NCBI GenBank assembly: GCA_963697355.1
Contig: CAVONV010000009.1
Coordinates: 26,834-90,833, forward strand
DNA length: 64,000 nucleotides
Origin: CAVONV01 sp963697355
GTDB taxonomy: Bacteria > Acidobacteriota > Vicinamibacteria > Marinacidobacterales > DATDRI01
Direction: 5' to 3'
Both the position numbers and the translations under genes were made by a program. Positions 55,573 through 64,000 of this stretch are shown here, piece by piece. Under the pieces are notes generated by a model that was not told the origin of the DNA, did not search any database, and worked only from the letters and a program-made list of their open reading frames with translations. Position 1 is the stretch's first letter. Every line of letters begins with the position of its first letter.

Positions 55573-56850
55573 TCAACTCCCCTGTAGTCTAGCATTTTCG
55601 CGGATTAAGTCAAACGCCTTGTCCCTCTTGATACGGCGTCTAATGTGCTCTAAACCGCCTTCTTTCATCAGTTGCGCGCGCACGACATCGGTCGTTTTCT
55701 TGACGGCCGCCGCGATGCGCTCGACCTCCTGGTCGACCTCTTCTTCTGTTTCTTTGAGGTTGCCTTGTTCCGCCAATCGGTCCATGAGAATCGTGGCTTT
55801 GACACTTTGCTCCGAAGACTCTCTTTGTTTTTCGCGCACATCGTGCCAATCGATGCCCGAGCCGCTCGGGTCGAGTCCTCGATCGGTGAAGCTCCGGGCG
55901 AGCTCTTCCACGCGTCGATCGATCTCGTGCTCGACGAGCGATGGCGGTACCTCGAAAGCGTTCGCTTGGATGAGCTTCTCGAGGAGTTGGCTGCGGAGAT
56001 GCTGCTCGTCGTTCACACGGGCTTCCGCTTCAGCTTGATCGCGAACCTGGTTCTTGAGCTTCTCCAGGGTCTCGAACTCCCCCAAGTCTTTGGCGAGCTC
56101 ATCATCCAGTTCCGGCAGGACTTTCTCTTTGATTTCCGTCACATGAACGGTGACGTCGTAAGTCTTGTCGGCTTTGGCCTCGTCGGGATGATCCGCCGGG
56201 AACGTGACGCGGAAGCTCAACTTATCTTCTGGTTTGGCGCCTTGGAGTTTCTCGTGAAGCATCGGGTGATAGGAGCTCGTGCCCAGTTCGATGAGAGCTC
56301 CCTCTTGACGGTTCTCGGGGCCGCCGCCCTCAGGCTGTTCCAAGACCGAGCCTATGATGAAGTCGCCGTCTCGTGCCCCCCGATCCTCGACCGGGTCGAA
56401 CCGCGCAGCACGCTCCCGGAGAGTCTCGAGACGCTTGTCGATCTCCTCGTCCGAGACGTCAGTCTTCCGCTCCACCGCTTCGAGGCCCTTCCATTTCTCA
56501 ACCTCTATCTTAGGCATGATTTCGATCGAAGCTCGAAACTTCAGCGGCTGGTCGACGTCAACTTCCAGATTGCTGAGCTCCGGCTCGCCTATAGGGCTCA
56601 AGTCCTGCTCTTTGAGCGCCTGTTGTAGCGCTTTGGGAAGGATCTCCTGTACGACTTGATTCAGTATCTCGGCACGGAATCGAGTCCTGACGAGCTCCTT
56701 CGGCAGCTTGCCTTTCCTGAATCCCTTTAACTTGAGAGTGCGGCGGTATTGCTCGACTTCATCGTCGAAGGCCTTGGTGACACTCTGAGGCGGGATTTCA
56801 ATATCCAGGTGCCTCTTGCAAGAACCCTCTTCAACACATTCAACCTTCAA
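55573..56850 (-). CDS. tig: Trigger factor (ribosome-associated chaperone)
   Basis: 425 residues from a TTG at 56850. The frame is open up to 56964, but that part overlaps tRNA-Leu. TAAGGAG 10 bases before the TTG, and the conserved MKVECVEEGSCKRHLDIEIP start, decide it. The ribosome-binding signature GFRKGKLPKELVRTR lies near residue 45. The FKBP-like domain appears at about 160-245 (RGARDGDFIIGSVLEQPEGG), and the C-terminal helical arms follow. It binds nascent chains at the ribosome exit and has peptidyl-prolyl isomerase activity. It heads the clp/lon gene run. Confidence 0.95.
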   Translation of the reverse strand: MKVECVEEGSCKRHLDIEIPPQSVTKAFDDEVEQYRRTLKLKGFRKGKLPKELVRTRFRAEILNQVVQEILPKALQQALKEQDLSPIGEPELSNLEVDVDQPLKFRASIEIMPKIEVEKWKGLEAVERKTDVSDEEIDKRLETLRERAARFDPVEDRGARDGDFIIGSVLEQPEGGGPENRQEGALIELGTSSYHPMLHEKLQGAKPEDKLSFRVTFPADHPDEAKADKTYDVTVHVTEIKEKVLPELDDELAKDLGEFETLEKLKNQVRDQAEAEARVNDEQHLRSQLLEKLIQANAFEVPPSLVEHEIDRRVEELARSFTDRGLDPSGSGIDWHDVREKQRESSEQSVKATILMDRLAEQGNLKETEEEVDQEVERIAAAVKKTTDVVRAQLMKEGGLEHIRRRIKRDKAFDLIRENARLQGS

Positions 56851-56922
56851 GGAATTGCTACTCCTTATGTTAATGACTGAACGAGCTACGTATACTCTTT
56901 CTCGTCCATCATTATTAGGGGA

Positions 56923-57007
56923 TGGTGCGAAAGGGGGGATTCGAACCCCCACGGGATATCCCACTGGATCCTAAGTCCAGCGCGTCTGCCAGTTCCGCCA
57001 CTTTCGC
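56923..57007 (-). tRNA. tRNA-Leu (UAG)
   Basis: 85 bases with an encoded CCA end. The acceptor stem GCGAAAG pairs with CTTTCGC, the discriminator is A. The anticodon stem CTGGA / TCCAG encloses a loop with TAG, so it reads CUA (and other CUN) codons. The variable arm is long, as expected for a class II tRNA. The T-arm GGGGGTTCGAATCCCCC is perfect. It lies 72 bases before the trigger factor start, on the same strand. Confidence 0.97.
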
Positions 57008-57158
57008 ACGGAACGAACAGTGGTCGGTCCGAGCGCTCCGGGGCCTGATGAACCGATTCATTGTAGAGTGTAAGTTCCCTCTCGTCAATAGATAGACGCG
57101 GCGCCGGGGACCGGTTCCGTCGCGTAGTTCGGTGCTTGTCGCTCCTGATCGTGTTTTG
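57008..57158. other. Intergenic region before tRNA-Leu
   Basis: No gene. It should contain the tRNA promoter on the minus strand; I cannot place it with confidence. Confidence 0.3.
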
Positions 57159-58031
57159 TTAGGCATTTTTTGTCTTGAGACTGCTTTTATTTTTGCCGTG
57201 AGGGACAACAGCGCTGCTCCATAAACCGAGTAGTATGAACTGGAAGTAGACGGCTATGGGATGGGTCCCTAGGCCGAGGGGGCCCCACCAACGATTCTGG
57301 CCCGCTAGCAGGCTCATCGCTCCGACCGCGATGACAGCGACCGTCATTAATATTGACCAACGACGGTTCATGACGGCCAGTGTCGGAAACACATGTGGAC
57401 TCGCGTTGCCGGTCCAGAAGCCTACGAAAAGCGCGAGCGGAAGAAAAGCATAGTAGAAATGATCGCCGGGGGTGAGGAATGTCCAAGGGATTTGAAAGGT
57501 CAGAAGGAGAACGACTTGCGGCAGAGTTGCGGGTGGATTGGTGTTGCCCCTAAGGGTTAGCCAGCGAGAATAGAGAACCATCAGGAGGCCAACCATGACA
57601 CCGGCGATGACATCTCGCAGGCAATGCACTCCTAAGTAGACGCGGCTCGAGGCGATGCCGGCGGTGATGAGGCTGCCCAGAATCCACGCCCAGGTCTGGC
57701 CGAGCTCCGCCGCAAGGCCTAGCCACATCGTTGCTCCGTGTTGGGCATGACCGCTCGGGAAACTCCATTCTGTCACTTCCATCAATTGATACACGGGTTC
57801 GGGCCGAGGCGCCATGTAGACCATTTTCAAGTGGGTGTTCAGTATCTTTGAGACTACACTCAGCGCGATGAGTCGGGCGAAGAGTTCCTTGTTCCAGAGC
57901 CAATAACCGAGAGTCAAGAAGACGATCGCAAAAAAGTAGCCTCCAAGGTCCGTCACCACCTTGAAAACGAACGTCAAAACGCCGGAGCGGATACCCAGCA
58001 CCCAATCCATGTCGGTCAGAAAGCTCAGCAT
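57159..58031 (-). CDS. PAP2-family membrane phosphatase
   Basis: 290 residues with about seven transmembrane helices. The three phosphatase motifs are intact: KMVYMAPRP (C1, KxxxxxxRP), EWSFPSGHAQHG (C2, PSGH) and SSRVYLGVHCLRDVIAG (C3, SRxxxxxHxxxD). It probably dephosphorylates undecaprenyl pyrophosphate, phosphatidic acid or a related lipid on the periplasmic side. The exact lipid is not shown. The final residues are Lys-rich. It is the first minus-strand gene after a divergent ADOP locus. Confidence 0.88.
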   Translation of the reverse strand: MLSFLTDMDWVLGIRSGVLTFVFKVVTDLGGYFFAIVFLTLGYWLWNKELFARLIALSVVSKILNTHLKMVYMAPRPEPVYQLMEVTEWSFPSGHAQHGATMWLGLAAELGQTWAWILGSLITAGIASSRVYLGVHCLRDVIAGVMVGLLMVLYSRWLTLRGNTNPPATLPQVVLLLTFQIPWTFLTPGDHFYYAFLPLALFVGFWTGNASPHVFPTLAVMNRRWSILMTVAVIAVGAMSLLAGQNRWWGPLGLGTHPIAVYFQFILLGLWSSAVVPHGKNKSSLKTKNA

Positions 58032-58097
58032 GATGGGAGTCTATGAGAGATGGGCGCTCATTGACAAGGAGTCAGGTCTGGTGTACGTCTGGGTTTA

Positions 58098-58137
58098 CCT
58101 CGCCGTAGCCAGCTATTAAGCCTAAGGCGAAGGCGGA
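58098..58137. repeat. CCTCGCCGTAGCC ... GGCGAAGGCGG repeat copy
   Basis: ACCTCGCCGTAGCC, 12 bases, then CTAAGGCGAAGGCGG. The fourth copy of the family also at 38802, 40400 and 49088. It is followed directly by a GATCAGGCCCC stretch belonging to the second repeat family. Confidence 0.6.
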
Positions 58138-58145
58138 TCAGGCCC

Positions 58146-58221
58146 CAGATAGGGTCAGGCCTCAAACGAATGGAGGGTCACGCCTCTTGAAGCGACAATG
58201 TTTGAGGCATGACCCTATCTG
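58146..58221. repeat. 22-base inverted repeat with GGGTCAGGCC arms
   Basis: Left arm 58146-58167 (cagatagggtcaggcctcaa, then ac) and right arm 58200-58221 match as reverse complements at 21 of 22 positions, across a 32-base loop. Part of the GGGTCAGGCC family also present at 16322 and 61120. Confidence 0.8.
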
Positions 58222-58377
58222 CCTGACCCTGCACCTGTGAAAAACTCCGTTAACATTCGAACCGGCAGGATCTGGCAGCACTTTTTGGCCTGGAAACTAG
58301 ACCGGTTTTTTTCCTGTAACGTCTAACCTATAGAAGGGCGCCTGTTCTCATACCCTGAGAGCGTTCAACGGATTGTC

Positions 58378-58668
58378 GTGAGAATCAGACTGAAACACCG
58401 CATTCTTGTTGAGTTACTTGCTCGAAGCCGTCAAAGCCAAAACGCCTGGGCTCTCAAGTTGGGACTCGACAGCGGCCACTTCTCCAAGCTCGTCAACGGC
58501 AAGCGCCCGTATCCCGGCGCTGAGACAAGGCAGAAGCTCATGCGGGGGCTCGGCGTCCCCTTCGAGGCGCTCTTCGAGCTCGAGTGTCCGTCTCATCGAA
58601 GGCGTCAGATATCTATCCGGCCTCCGAGAACCAGATCGGAGCCGTCCCACTCTCTAGGAGGTACCATC
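58378..58668 (+). CDS. HTH (XRE-like) domain, in frame with the ADOP permease
   Basis: 97 codons from a GTG at 58378. Residues about 8-65 (LKHRILVELLARSRQSQNAW, then GLDSGHFSKLVNGKRPYPGA, KLMRGLGVPFEALFEL) form a helix-turn-helix domain of the Cro/C1 type. The recognition-helix stretch is SGHFSKLVNGKR. The frame has no stop and continues into the permease start at 58669. Either it is a true fusion of a DNA-binding domain and a permease, or a separate regulator that lost its stop. An independent ribosome site before 58669 supports separate translation of the permease. Confidence 0.6.
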
Positions 58669-61114
58669 ATGGGTTTCCTTCAAGATTTGCGCTACGCGGC
58701 TCGGATGATGTGGAAGAGTCCTGGATTCACTGCGGTAGCTTGCCTCATTATCGCTTTCGGCGTGGGCTCGAACACCGCCATCTTCAGTGTCGTCAACGCG
58801 GTACTGTTGAGCCCCTTACCCTTTGAGAATCCGGAGCAAATCACTTTTGTGTGGTCGTACGACAAAGACACGGGAGGGACCGCCTCGGTTGCCTATCCGG
58901 ATTTTCTCGATTGGCAAGAACAGAGTCGCTCGTTCGAGGTTCTTGCAGCTTTCGAACCGGAGGACTTCATCTTAACGGGCCTAGGTGCGGCTGAACGTCT
59001 TGTGGGAGAGCTGGCGTCGGCTGAGTATTTTCCTCTCTTGGGTGTTTCGGCCTGGCGGGGACGAACCTTCTCGCTCGAGGAGAATCGAGTCGGGGGCGGT
59101 GATGCCGTTGCCGTTCTCAGTCATGGGCTCTGGCAGAGGCAATTCGGAGCGGATCCGGATCTCATCGGAAGGTCGATCGACTTGAATGGTCACGGCTTCA
59201 ATGTGATCGGAATCATGCCGCCTGGATTTGGAGGATTTCATGGTCAGGCCGATCTGTGGACTCCCATCGGTACGTTTGATGTCCTCAATCCCGAACAGGC
59301 CAACTACGACATACTGAACAATCGGGCGATACGCTGGCATTCCGTTCTAGGTCGGCGGCTCCCGGAGGCGACTTTGGAGCAAGCCCAAGCTGAGATGGAC
59401 GGAGTTGCCGAAGCCTTGGGCGAGGCCTATCCGGAGCACGATGCTATTCGAGGAGTCCGGCTCAAATCAGCCTATGAGCAAGTCGTGGGTCAATATCGGA
59501 CCTCACTCTCTGTTCTCGCTGGTGCCGTCGGTTTCGTGCTTTTGATTGTCTGCACCAACCTCGCCAACCTCTTTCTTTCGCGAATGGCCTCGCGCACACG
59601 AGAAGTTGCGGTGCGGGTGGCGTTGGGAGCTTCTCGCAGAAGATTGGTCCGGCAGCTTCTGACGGAGAGCATTCTCTTTGGGCTACTTGGCGGAGCGCTC
59701 GGTTTGTTCTTTGCTTACTGGAGCCTAGAGCTACTCCTATCGCTTGCGCCGGTCCGGTTTCCCGAATTTGTTGATGTGGCCATCGATAGTCGAGCGCTTC
59801 TATTTGCGTTGTCGGTTTCCATTGTCTCTGGTGTTTTCTTCGGACTCTTTCCGGCTTTGGGCGCCACTCACGCCAGTCCCATCGCGTACCTCAAAGAAGC
59901 GGCGAGAACTCCGGGATTGAGCTTTGGGAAGAGAAACATGCGGGGAGCTCTCGTGGTGGTGGAGGTCTCCTTGGCTCTCCTACTCCTCATAGGTGCAGGC
60001 CTTATGGCAAGGAGTTTCCATCGAATGCATCTGTTTGATCCGGGATTCGATTCGGAACGCTTGTTGACCCTGAACTTCGATATCGTCGAGCAAGGTGATT
60101 CTGGAGCGGGCTCAGCCAACCTGTTGAATCGTCTCGTCGAGCGTGTCGAAGCTTTGCCGGGAGTCGAGTCGGCGGCTCTCACCTCTCATATTTTCTATGG
60201 CCCTGGTTATCTGACCACCGCTGTGACGGTTGAAGGATACACCCCTCCCGAACCCGGTCAAGATATTTTGAGCTACGCCCATTTCGTCGGTCCTGATTTC
60301 TTCAAAACCATGGGCACTCCGCTTCTCCAGGGACGTGAGTTCGACACGCGGGACGATTCGAGCGGTCCTTCCGTCTGTGTCGTCAACGAGTCGTTCGCAC
60401 TCAGGTTTTGGCCGGATCAAGAGCCCCATCGGCAGGCGGTTGATGATGGGGAGTTATCGGCCGGAGAAATCTTGGGTGACGGTTGTCGGTGTCGCTCAGG
60501 ACGTCGAGCCGGACATCCGGCGAGACTCGCCGGAGCTCCACCAAGTCTACTTCCCGGTCGAGCACGGCGGCCAGTGGAGTCGAGGCTTGGTGGTGAGAAC
60601 CGCCGCCGATCCCCTGTCTGTCGCTGCTCCGCTGAGAGCTGCGGTTCAGGAGCTTTCTCCAAACATCCCCATTTTCTCTGTAGCTTCCATGGATGAGCTT
60701 CTTGCCGGGTCACGCTCGCAGACGCAGTTCATTGCGTTCCTTATGGTTGCCTTTGCCTTGATGGCGCTGATCCTGGCGGCAGTGGGTATCTATGGGGTCG
60801 TGAGCACCACGGTATCGCAACTCACCCATGAGGTTGGCGTTCGTATGGCCTTGGGTGCTCGCGGTGGAGACGTCATGGCGCTCATCATGGGAAGAGCAGC
60901 CGTCCTGATTGCTGCAGGGCTAACGCTCGGTATCCTCGGTTCTCTCGCCGCCACGCGTCTCCTGGGAACGCTATTGTACGAAGTCAACCCATTCGACTTG
61001 GGGACCTACGTCATACTCTCTTTGTTGCTAGCGGCCACGGTCCTGATCGCAAGCTACATCCCGGCCCGTCGAGCCGCGCGGCTCGATCCCTTGGAAGCGC
61101 TACGGTATGAATAG
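58669..61114 (+). CDS. ADOP-type MacB-like permease, one frameshift
   Basis: About 815 residues once one extra base is removed. AGGAGGT precedes the ATG at 58669. Unit one starts FLQDLRYAARMMWKSPGFTA, with helix VACLIIAFGVGSNTAIFSVV, and FtsX helices appear from about residue 285 (SVLAGAVGFVLLIVCTNLAN). Unit two begins RGALVVVEVSLALLLLIGAG. Near 60420 the frame breaks after FALRFWPDQ; removing one base of the C4 run at 60422-60425 restores EPIGRRLMMGSYRPEKSW. The last part (VSQLTHEVGVRMALGARGGD, ending PARRAARLDPLEALRYE) is normal. No ATPase is encoded nearby. Paralogous to 30343-32772. Confidence 0.85.
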
Positions 61115-61119
61115 ACGTC

Positions 61120-61143
61120 GGGGTCAGGCCAGGTCAGGCCCCA
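61120..61143. repeat. GGGGTCAGGCC-type palindromic repeat, identical copy
   Basis: The same 24 bases as at 16322-16345, just past the permease stop. In both places the copy lies just downstream of a plus-strand gene and is followed by GCG(T/G)(T/A)CGGAA-like bases. Confidence 0.75.
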
Positions 61144-61244
61144 GCGGACGGAAAAATGTGGAAAAGGGACAAGCGACTGGACCAGAATCCACTTCAACAT
61201 CTCAAAACCTCCTAGAACGGTACAAAGTCTCCTGCTTTCCTGCC

Positions 61245-62791
61245 TCACTGAATCAACTCGAACTCACCCGGCCGCCAGGTCTTGTCGAACCAGGGCTCGA
61301 GCGGCCCATAGAGGCGAGATCAAGACATCCAGCCCTTGCCGGGCACCGTCTCGATCCAGTTTGCCTCCTTGCCGGCAGGCGCTTTCGGGCCGAAGTAGAG
61401 ATCCACCGAGCCGTCGTCGTTGACGATCAAGTCATCGCGCTTGTTGTTCTTGCTCGGGAACGGCTGACTCGTCTGCAGCTCGCGAGCGGGTCTGCGGGTC
61501 ATACACCACGACCGACCAGAAGTCCTTGGCCGGAACGTCGGCGGGGATGTTCAGCTTGTAGTTCTTGCCGCCGTCGAGATAGTTCGCTGTCTTGTCCGTG
61601 GCGATTATCGCGTACTGCGAACCGGCGCCCACCATCTTGTTGACCATCGCCGGTGTGTTGACCGTGCCCGTAGAAACAGAGGGTTCGGGCGTCGAGGTAG
61701 CGGCCTCCCTTGCCTTCGTCCTTCAACCACTCGTGGCTGCCCCCGACGAAGGCGGCAAACCAACCGCTGTTCTCATAGAGGAATGCTCCCTTCGCGGGGC
61801 GGAAAAAAATGGCCCGTGCGGTGGCGTTCCCCACGGCCACGGCGTCTTTGAGGATCTCCTTCGTCCGCGCATCCGGCTTGAACGGCTTGCCCTTCTGGAT
61901 CCCGATGGAAGCGATCAGTCCGCGCAGTTCCGGATCGATCAGCGAAAGGGGCTCGCGCTGGATGATGTGGTTGAGTTCCTCGTAGAACTGGAAATTATTG
62001 GCGTGAACCGTATTGAACGGAACTTGGAACCGCTGATGAACTTCATGGTGGGTGGAGCTTCTTGCTGTCCAGCGGGTAGATCTTCAAGCCGTTCTTGAAC
62101 ATCGCATTGGCGGCATCCGGCTTGCCGTCCACGAGGAAGCCACGCAGGATCAGCCAGTTCACGTATGGCGACTGGCCGATGTGTGACCACGGCGAACTCG
62201 CCATCTCGGGTCAGATCTCCTTCGTAATCGGGCGGCAGGATCAGGTACTTGCCCCCTTTCCCCGGTCGGGCCCGGGGGCTCCCATGTCAATCACGAACGG
62301 ATGCCACGCGTCATCCACCGTTCCCGGACCACACTCGGCGGGATTTCAACGACAGTCGGTCCATCCCGATCCAACTCGAGGATGGCCGAGGCGTAAACCG
62401 TATCGGTGTTTCCGGTGAGGAAGAGCGGGTTGGAGTCCATCAACTTGTCAAAGATGACGACGTCGCTGACCCGCTTCGCGCCGACTTCGAACAACCCGCG
62501 AATCGCCTCGATGGACGTGGCGGGAATACCGCTGAGGAAGGTTTCTACACCGCGCATGAAAACCAAGTTGTCGTACAGCTTCTGCACGGTTGCTTCATCC
62601 GGCAGTCCGTCGAAGAAATTCAGGTCTCCGATCGGCGTCTCCACCCTGTCCGGTGTCATGATCGCGGGCGGTATTTTGTGGTTTAGCCTTCTCGGTCGGT
62701 TGAGCCGCGGCGTCATTCGACGTGCATCTGGTGGGGAGAACGATGCCGCCGCCACGGATAGAGTTAAAACGAAAACAATCTGGCCTGCCAA
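61245..62791 (-). pseudogene. DUF1254/DUF1214-domain protein, multiply frameshifted
   Basis: Fragments in several frames rebuild one protein. The DUF1254 half is ETPIGDLNFFDGLPDEATVQ, KLYDNLVFMRGVETFLSGIP and VSDVVIFDKLMDSNPLFLTG with NTDTVYASAILELDRDGPTV. The DUF1214 half is GAGSQYAIIATDKTANYLDG, KDFWSVVVYDPQTRS, PFPSKNNKRDDLIVNDDGSV and DLYFGPKAPAGKEANWIETV. It ends LYGPLEPWFDKTWRPGEF at a stop at 61245. At least four breaks are required. The biochemical role of this family is not established. It is likely a dead gene near the insertion sequence. Confidence 0.8.
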
Positions 62792-62879
62792 GTCATTCTT
62801 TGCCTCCTGTGGTCCTTTTTCTGCAGCCGCGAGATGCCGACCAGCGCGAGGATCGCGAGTCGACCTCCTCCATTAGCAG

Positions 62880-63128
62880 TCCAAACATCCACGGATATCA
62901 CGGGCAGGTGCAGCTCATAGAGTGTATTGAGCACCCCGGACAGGGCAGCCTGATCCGGGAGGCGCCCTTCGAGGTACTGGTTGTCGCCTGACCGTCCCGC
63001 CCGACCGAGCTCTCGACTTTCATATCCGAGAGCCGGTCCGACCCGTCCGAGACCAGATGTCCCTTGACGTCGATACGGTAGGTACGCCGGACCGTCCATG
63101 GTCGGACTTCGCCAAATCGCCGTGTCAT
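62880..63128 (-). pseudogene. Small (~110 residue) conserved protein relic, frameshifted
   Basis: One frame gives TYRIDVKGHLVSDGSDRLSD, then MKVESSVGRDGQATTST. A second frame, shifted by one base, gives LEGRLPDQAALSGVLNTLYE and LHLPVISVDVW. Together they match the general form of a small conserved bacterial protein ('YxIxVxGxL...LxGxVxDQAALxGLLxxLxxLxLPLxSV'), for which I know no function. One or more frameshifts break it. Confidence 0.5.
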
Positions 63129-63229
63129 AGCAACATATTAGACCGCAGAAACCGAAAGCGCATGGGCTCAAAGGGTGTAATTTCGAGGGTGTAGGACACC
63201 CGACGTTCTACGGAGGCCCAGATGCTCAT

Positions 63230-63718
63230 GGTCGCGTAGATCGGCTCGAATGCAGCGACGATCCAGGTGCATCGTAAACGCTCGTCGTTGCCTCGAAGCC
63301 CGAATCGGTACCGACGAAGAGCCATACGGACCGCTTCTATCGGTATCCACTTCGAGTGAGTCGCCTCCGCTCGATAGCTGCTTCAGCTCCCACCGCTCGG
63401 GCTCGCCGCACGGAACCGTGTTCGCCACGTGGCCGATGGCGAAGGGCGTTCTCGCCGCCGTTTGCCTGCTGTCCCTTGTCGATGTTCATGCGCCAGTCCC
63501 CGCCGATGATCACGGCCCCAGGCTCGATCGTGGAGGCGCCCGCCTTGACGGTCACATCTTCACCGGGCGCACCGCCGACGCCAACGCATCCGCTGGCGAC
63601 GCTCGTCGCGATCTCCACCTCGAAGCGCACCGTGTAGCGTCGATTGGGTTCCAGCCCCGCCACGTGACCCTTGTGGTACATCCAAAGATCATCGCTGTGG
63701 TTGTTACCTGAAATCACA
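63230..63718 (-). pseudogene. Secreted-type hypothetical protein relic, truncated and frameshifted
   Basis: The first frame reads VISGNNHSDDLWMYHKGHVA, GLEPNRRYTVRFEVEIATSV and SGCVGVGGAPGEDVTVKAGA. The second gives ANTVPCGEPERWELKQLSSG, and the third VWLFVGTDSGFEATTSVYDA. These belong to one protein of a conserved but unnamed type. The N-terminus is missing: the frame begins at about 63718, next to the IS-like sequence, so the insertion may have cut it. It is not expected to be functional. Confidence 0.55.
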
Positions 63719-64000
63719 CTTGTCCAAATTAAGGTTCTTCGTAACTTCACATCCTGAAAGCTAGAAAGGGTTGAGCCTTCCCAACATAATGGGCTTGTGA
63801 AGAACGCAAAACTTCAAAACCCATTAAAGAAAGGCTCAACCCATGAATAGATTTTGTAGCATTTTCTGCCAAATCCTCCAACTGTTTTCCCGAATTGATT
63901 TCAAAAAGCTGTCCGTGAGCATCGAGCTAACCGTCATGAAAGAGGATTCAAATGCTGGACACAGTTTGTTGCGATGCTATTTTGTCAACTGGGCCGGGCC
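63719..64000 (+). mobile_element. Left end of an IS4-type insertion sequence (DUF4372 transposase)
   Basis: From about 63719 the base composition becomes A/T-richer than the neighbours, and a transposase start lies at 63843. The exact left end is not certain; the join to the decayed gene is at roughly 63711-63720. A 12-base inverted repeat, GGGTTGAGCCTT (63768-63779) with AAGGCTCAACCC (63831-63842), lies directly before the transposase ATG. The element continues past the window's right edge. Confidence 0.65.
63843..64000 (+). CDS. IS4-family transposase, N-terminal part (DUF4372), frameshifted
   Basis: The frame starts MNRFCSIFCQILQLFSRIDF, a typical DUF4372 start. After the A5 run near 63900, the family-like continuation KAVREHRANRHERGFKCWTQ and FVAMLFCQLGRA appears in the next frame, so one A is missing. 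The catalytic DDE domain lies beyond the window. It would catalyse cut-and-paste transposition of the element. Confidence 0.75.
   Translation, partial: MNRFCSIFCQILQLFSRIDFKKLSVSIELTVMKEDSNAGHSLLRCYFVNWAG

Larger units (their letters stand above)
58032..58377. other. Intergenic region rich in palindromic repeats
   Basis: No gene. It holds one copy of the CCTCGCC/GCGAAGGCGG repeat (58098-58137) and a 22-base inverted repeat (58146-58221). The promoters of the PAP2 gene and the HTH-permease gene should lie here. Confidence 0.5.

Noticed and set aside
55672..56628. 318-codon open frame on the plus strand opposite trigger factor
   Set aside because: It is the antisense shadow of tig; its sequence has no family features and no ribosome site.

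Overview
The window looks like chromosomal DNA of an Acidobacteriota-type bacterium (inference). The basis is two 'acidobacterial duplicated orphan permease' (ADOP, MacB-like) genes, a VWA protein of the 'VWFA-related Acidobacterial domain' type, a Ser/Thr kinase with a C-terminal TolB/WD40-like propeller, secreted S9 peptidases, and a dense set of intergenic palindromes. No rRNA, CRISPR array, prophage or plasmid backbone is visible. One tRNA gene (Leu, UAG) is present. The right edge runs into the start of an IS4-type insertion sequence.

Layout. 0-4.6 kb: a minus-strand run lspA, lgt, rluD, a membrane phosphodiesterase-fold protein and the start of a pyrR-like gene. 5-16.3 kb: a receiver-domain protein with a degenerate GGDEF-like end, a GNAT protein, a Na+/solute symporter, a Tat-exported aldo/keto reductase, class II aldolase (fbaA) and a divergent pair of S9 peptidases. 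16.3-27.2 kb: a beta-propeller/phosphoesterase protein, then a decayed stretch (VWA, TPR and spermidine-synthase-like genes, an M28 relic), then a metallophosphatase. 27.4-45 kb: Ser/Thr kinase, ADOP permease, a second phosphodiesterase-fold protein, a TonB-C protein, RDD protein, MscS channel, a ZIP transporter with an internal cyclic-nucleotide-binding-like domain, methyltransferase, a second symporter, a damaged toxin-antitoxin pair and a solute-binding protein. 45.4-57 kb: a minus-strand housekeeping block, tRNA-Leu, tig, clpP, clpX, lon, engB, rho, rpmE, prfA, prmC, murA. 57-64 kb: PAP2 phosphatase, a second ADOP permease with an in-frame HTH domain in front, three decayed genes and the IS4-type element.

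The genes work mainly as housekeeping modules: envelope lipoprotein processing (lgt, lspA), protein folding and turnover (tig/clpP/clpX/lon), translation termination (prfA/prmC), transcription termination (rho) and peptidoglycan precursor synthesis (murA). Between them lie secreted hydrolases and transport proteins.

Two features stand out. First, several families of short intergenic repeats recur, including one I cannot name: runs of four degenerate octamers followed by a heptamer, in five copies at three sites, two of them as facing pairs between convergent genes. Second, many reading frames are broken. Single breaks in prfA, the ZIP gene, the second ADOP gene and the VWA gene all equal one extra base, at or near short homopolymers. 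Because prfA is essential, part of this is probably sequence error. The multiply broken genes at 21-25 kb and 61-64 kb and the C-terminal relics (M19, VOC, M28) look like real decay.
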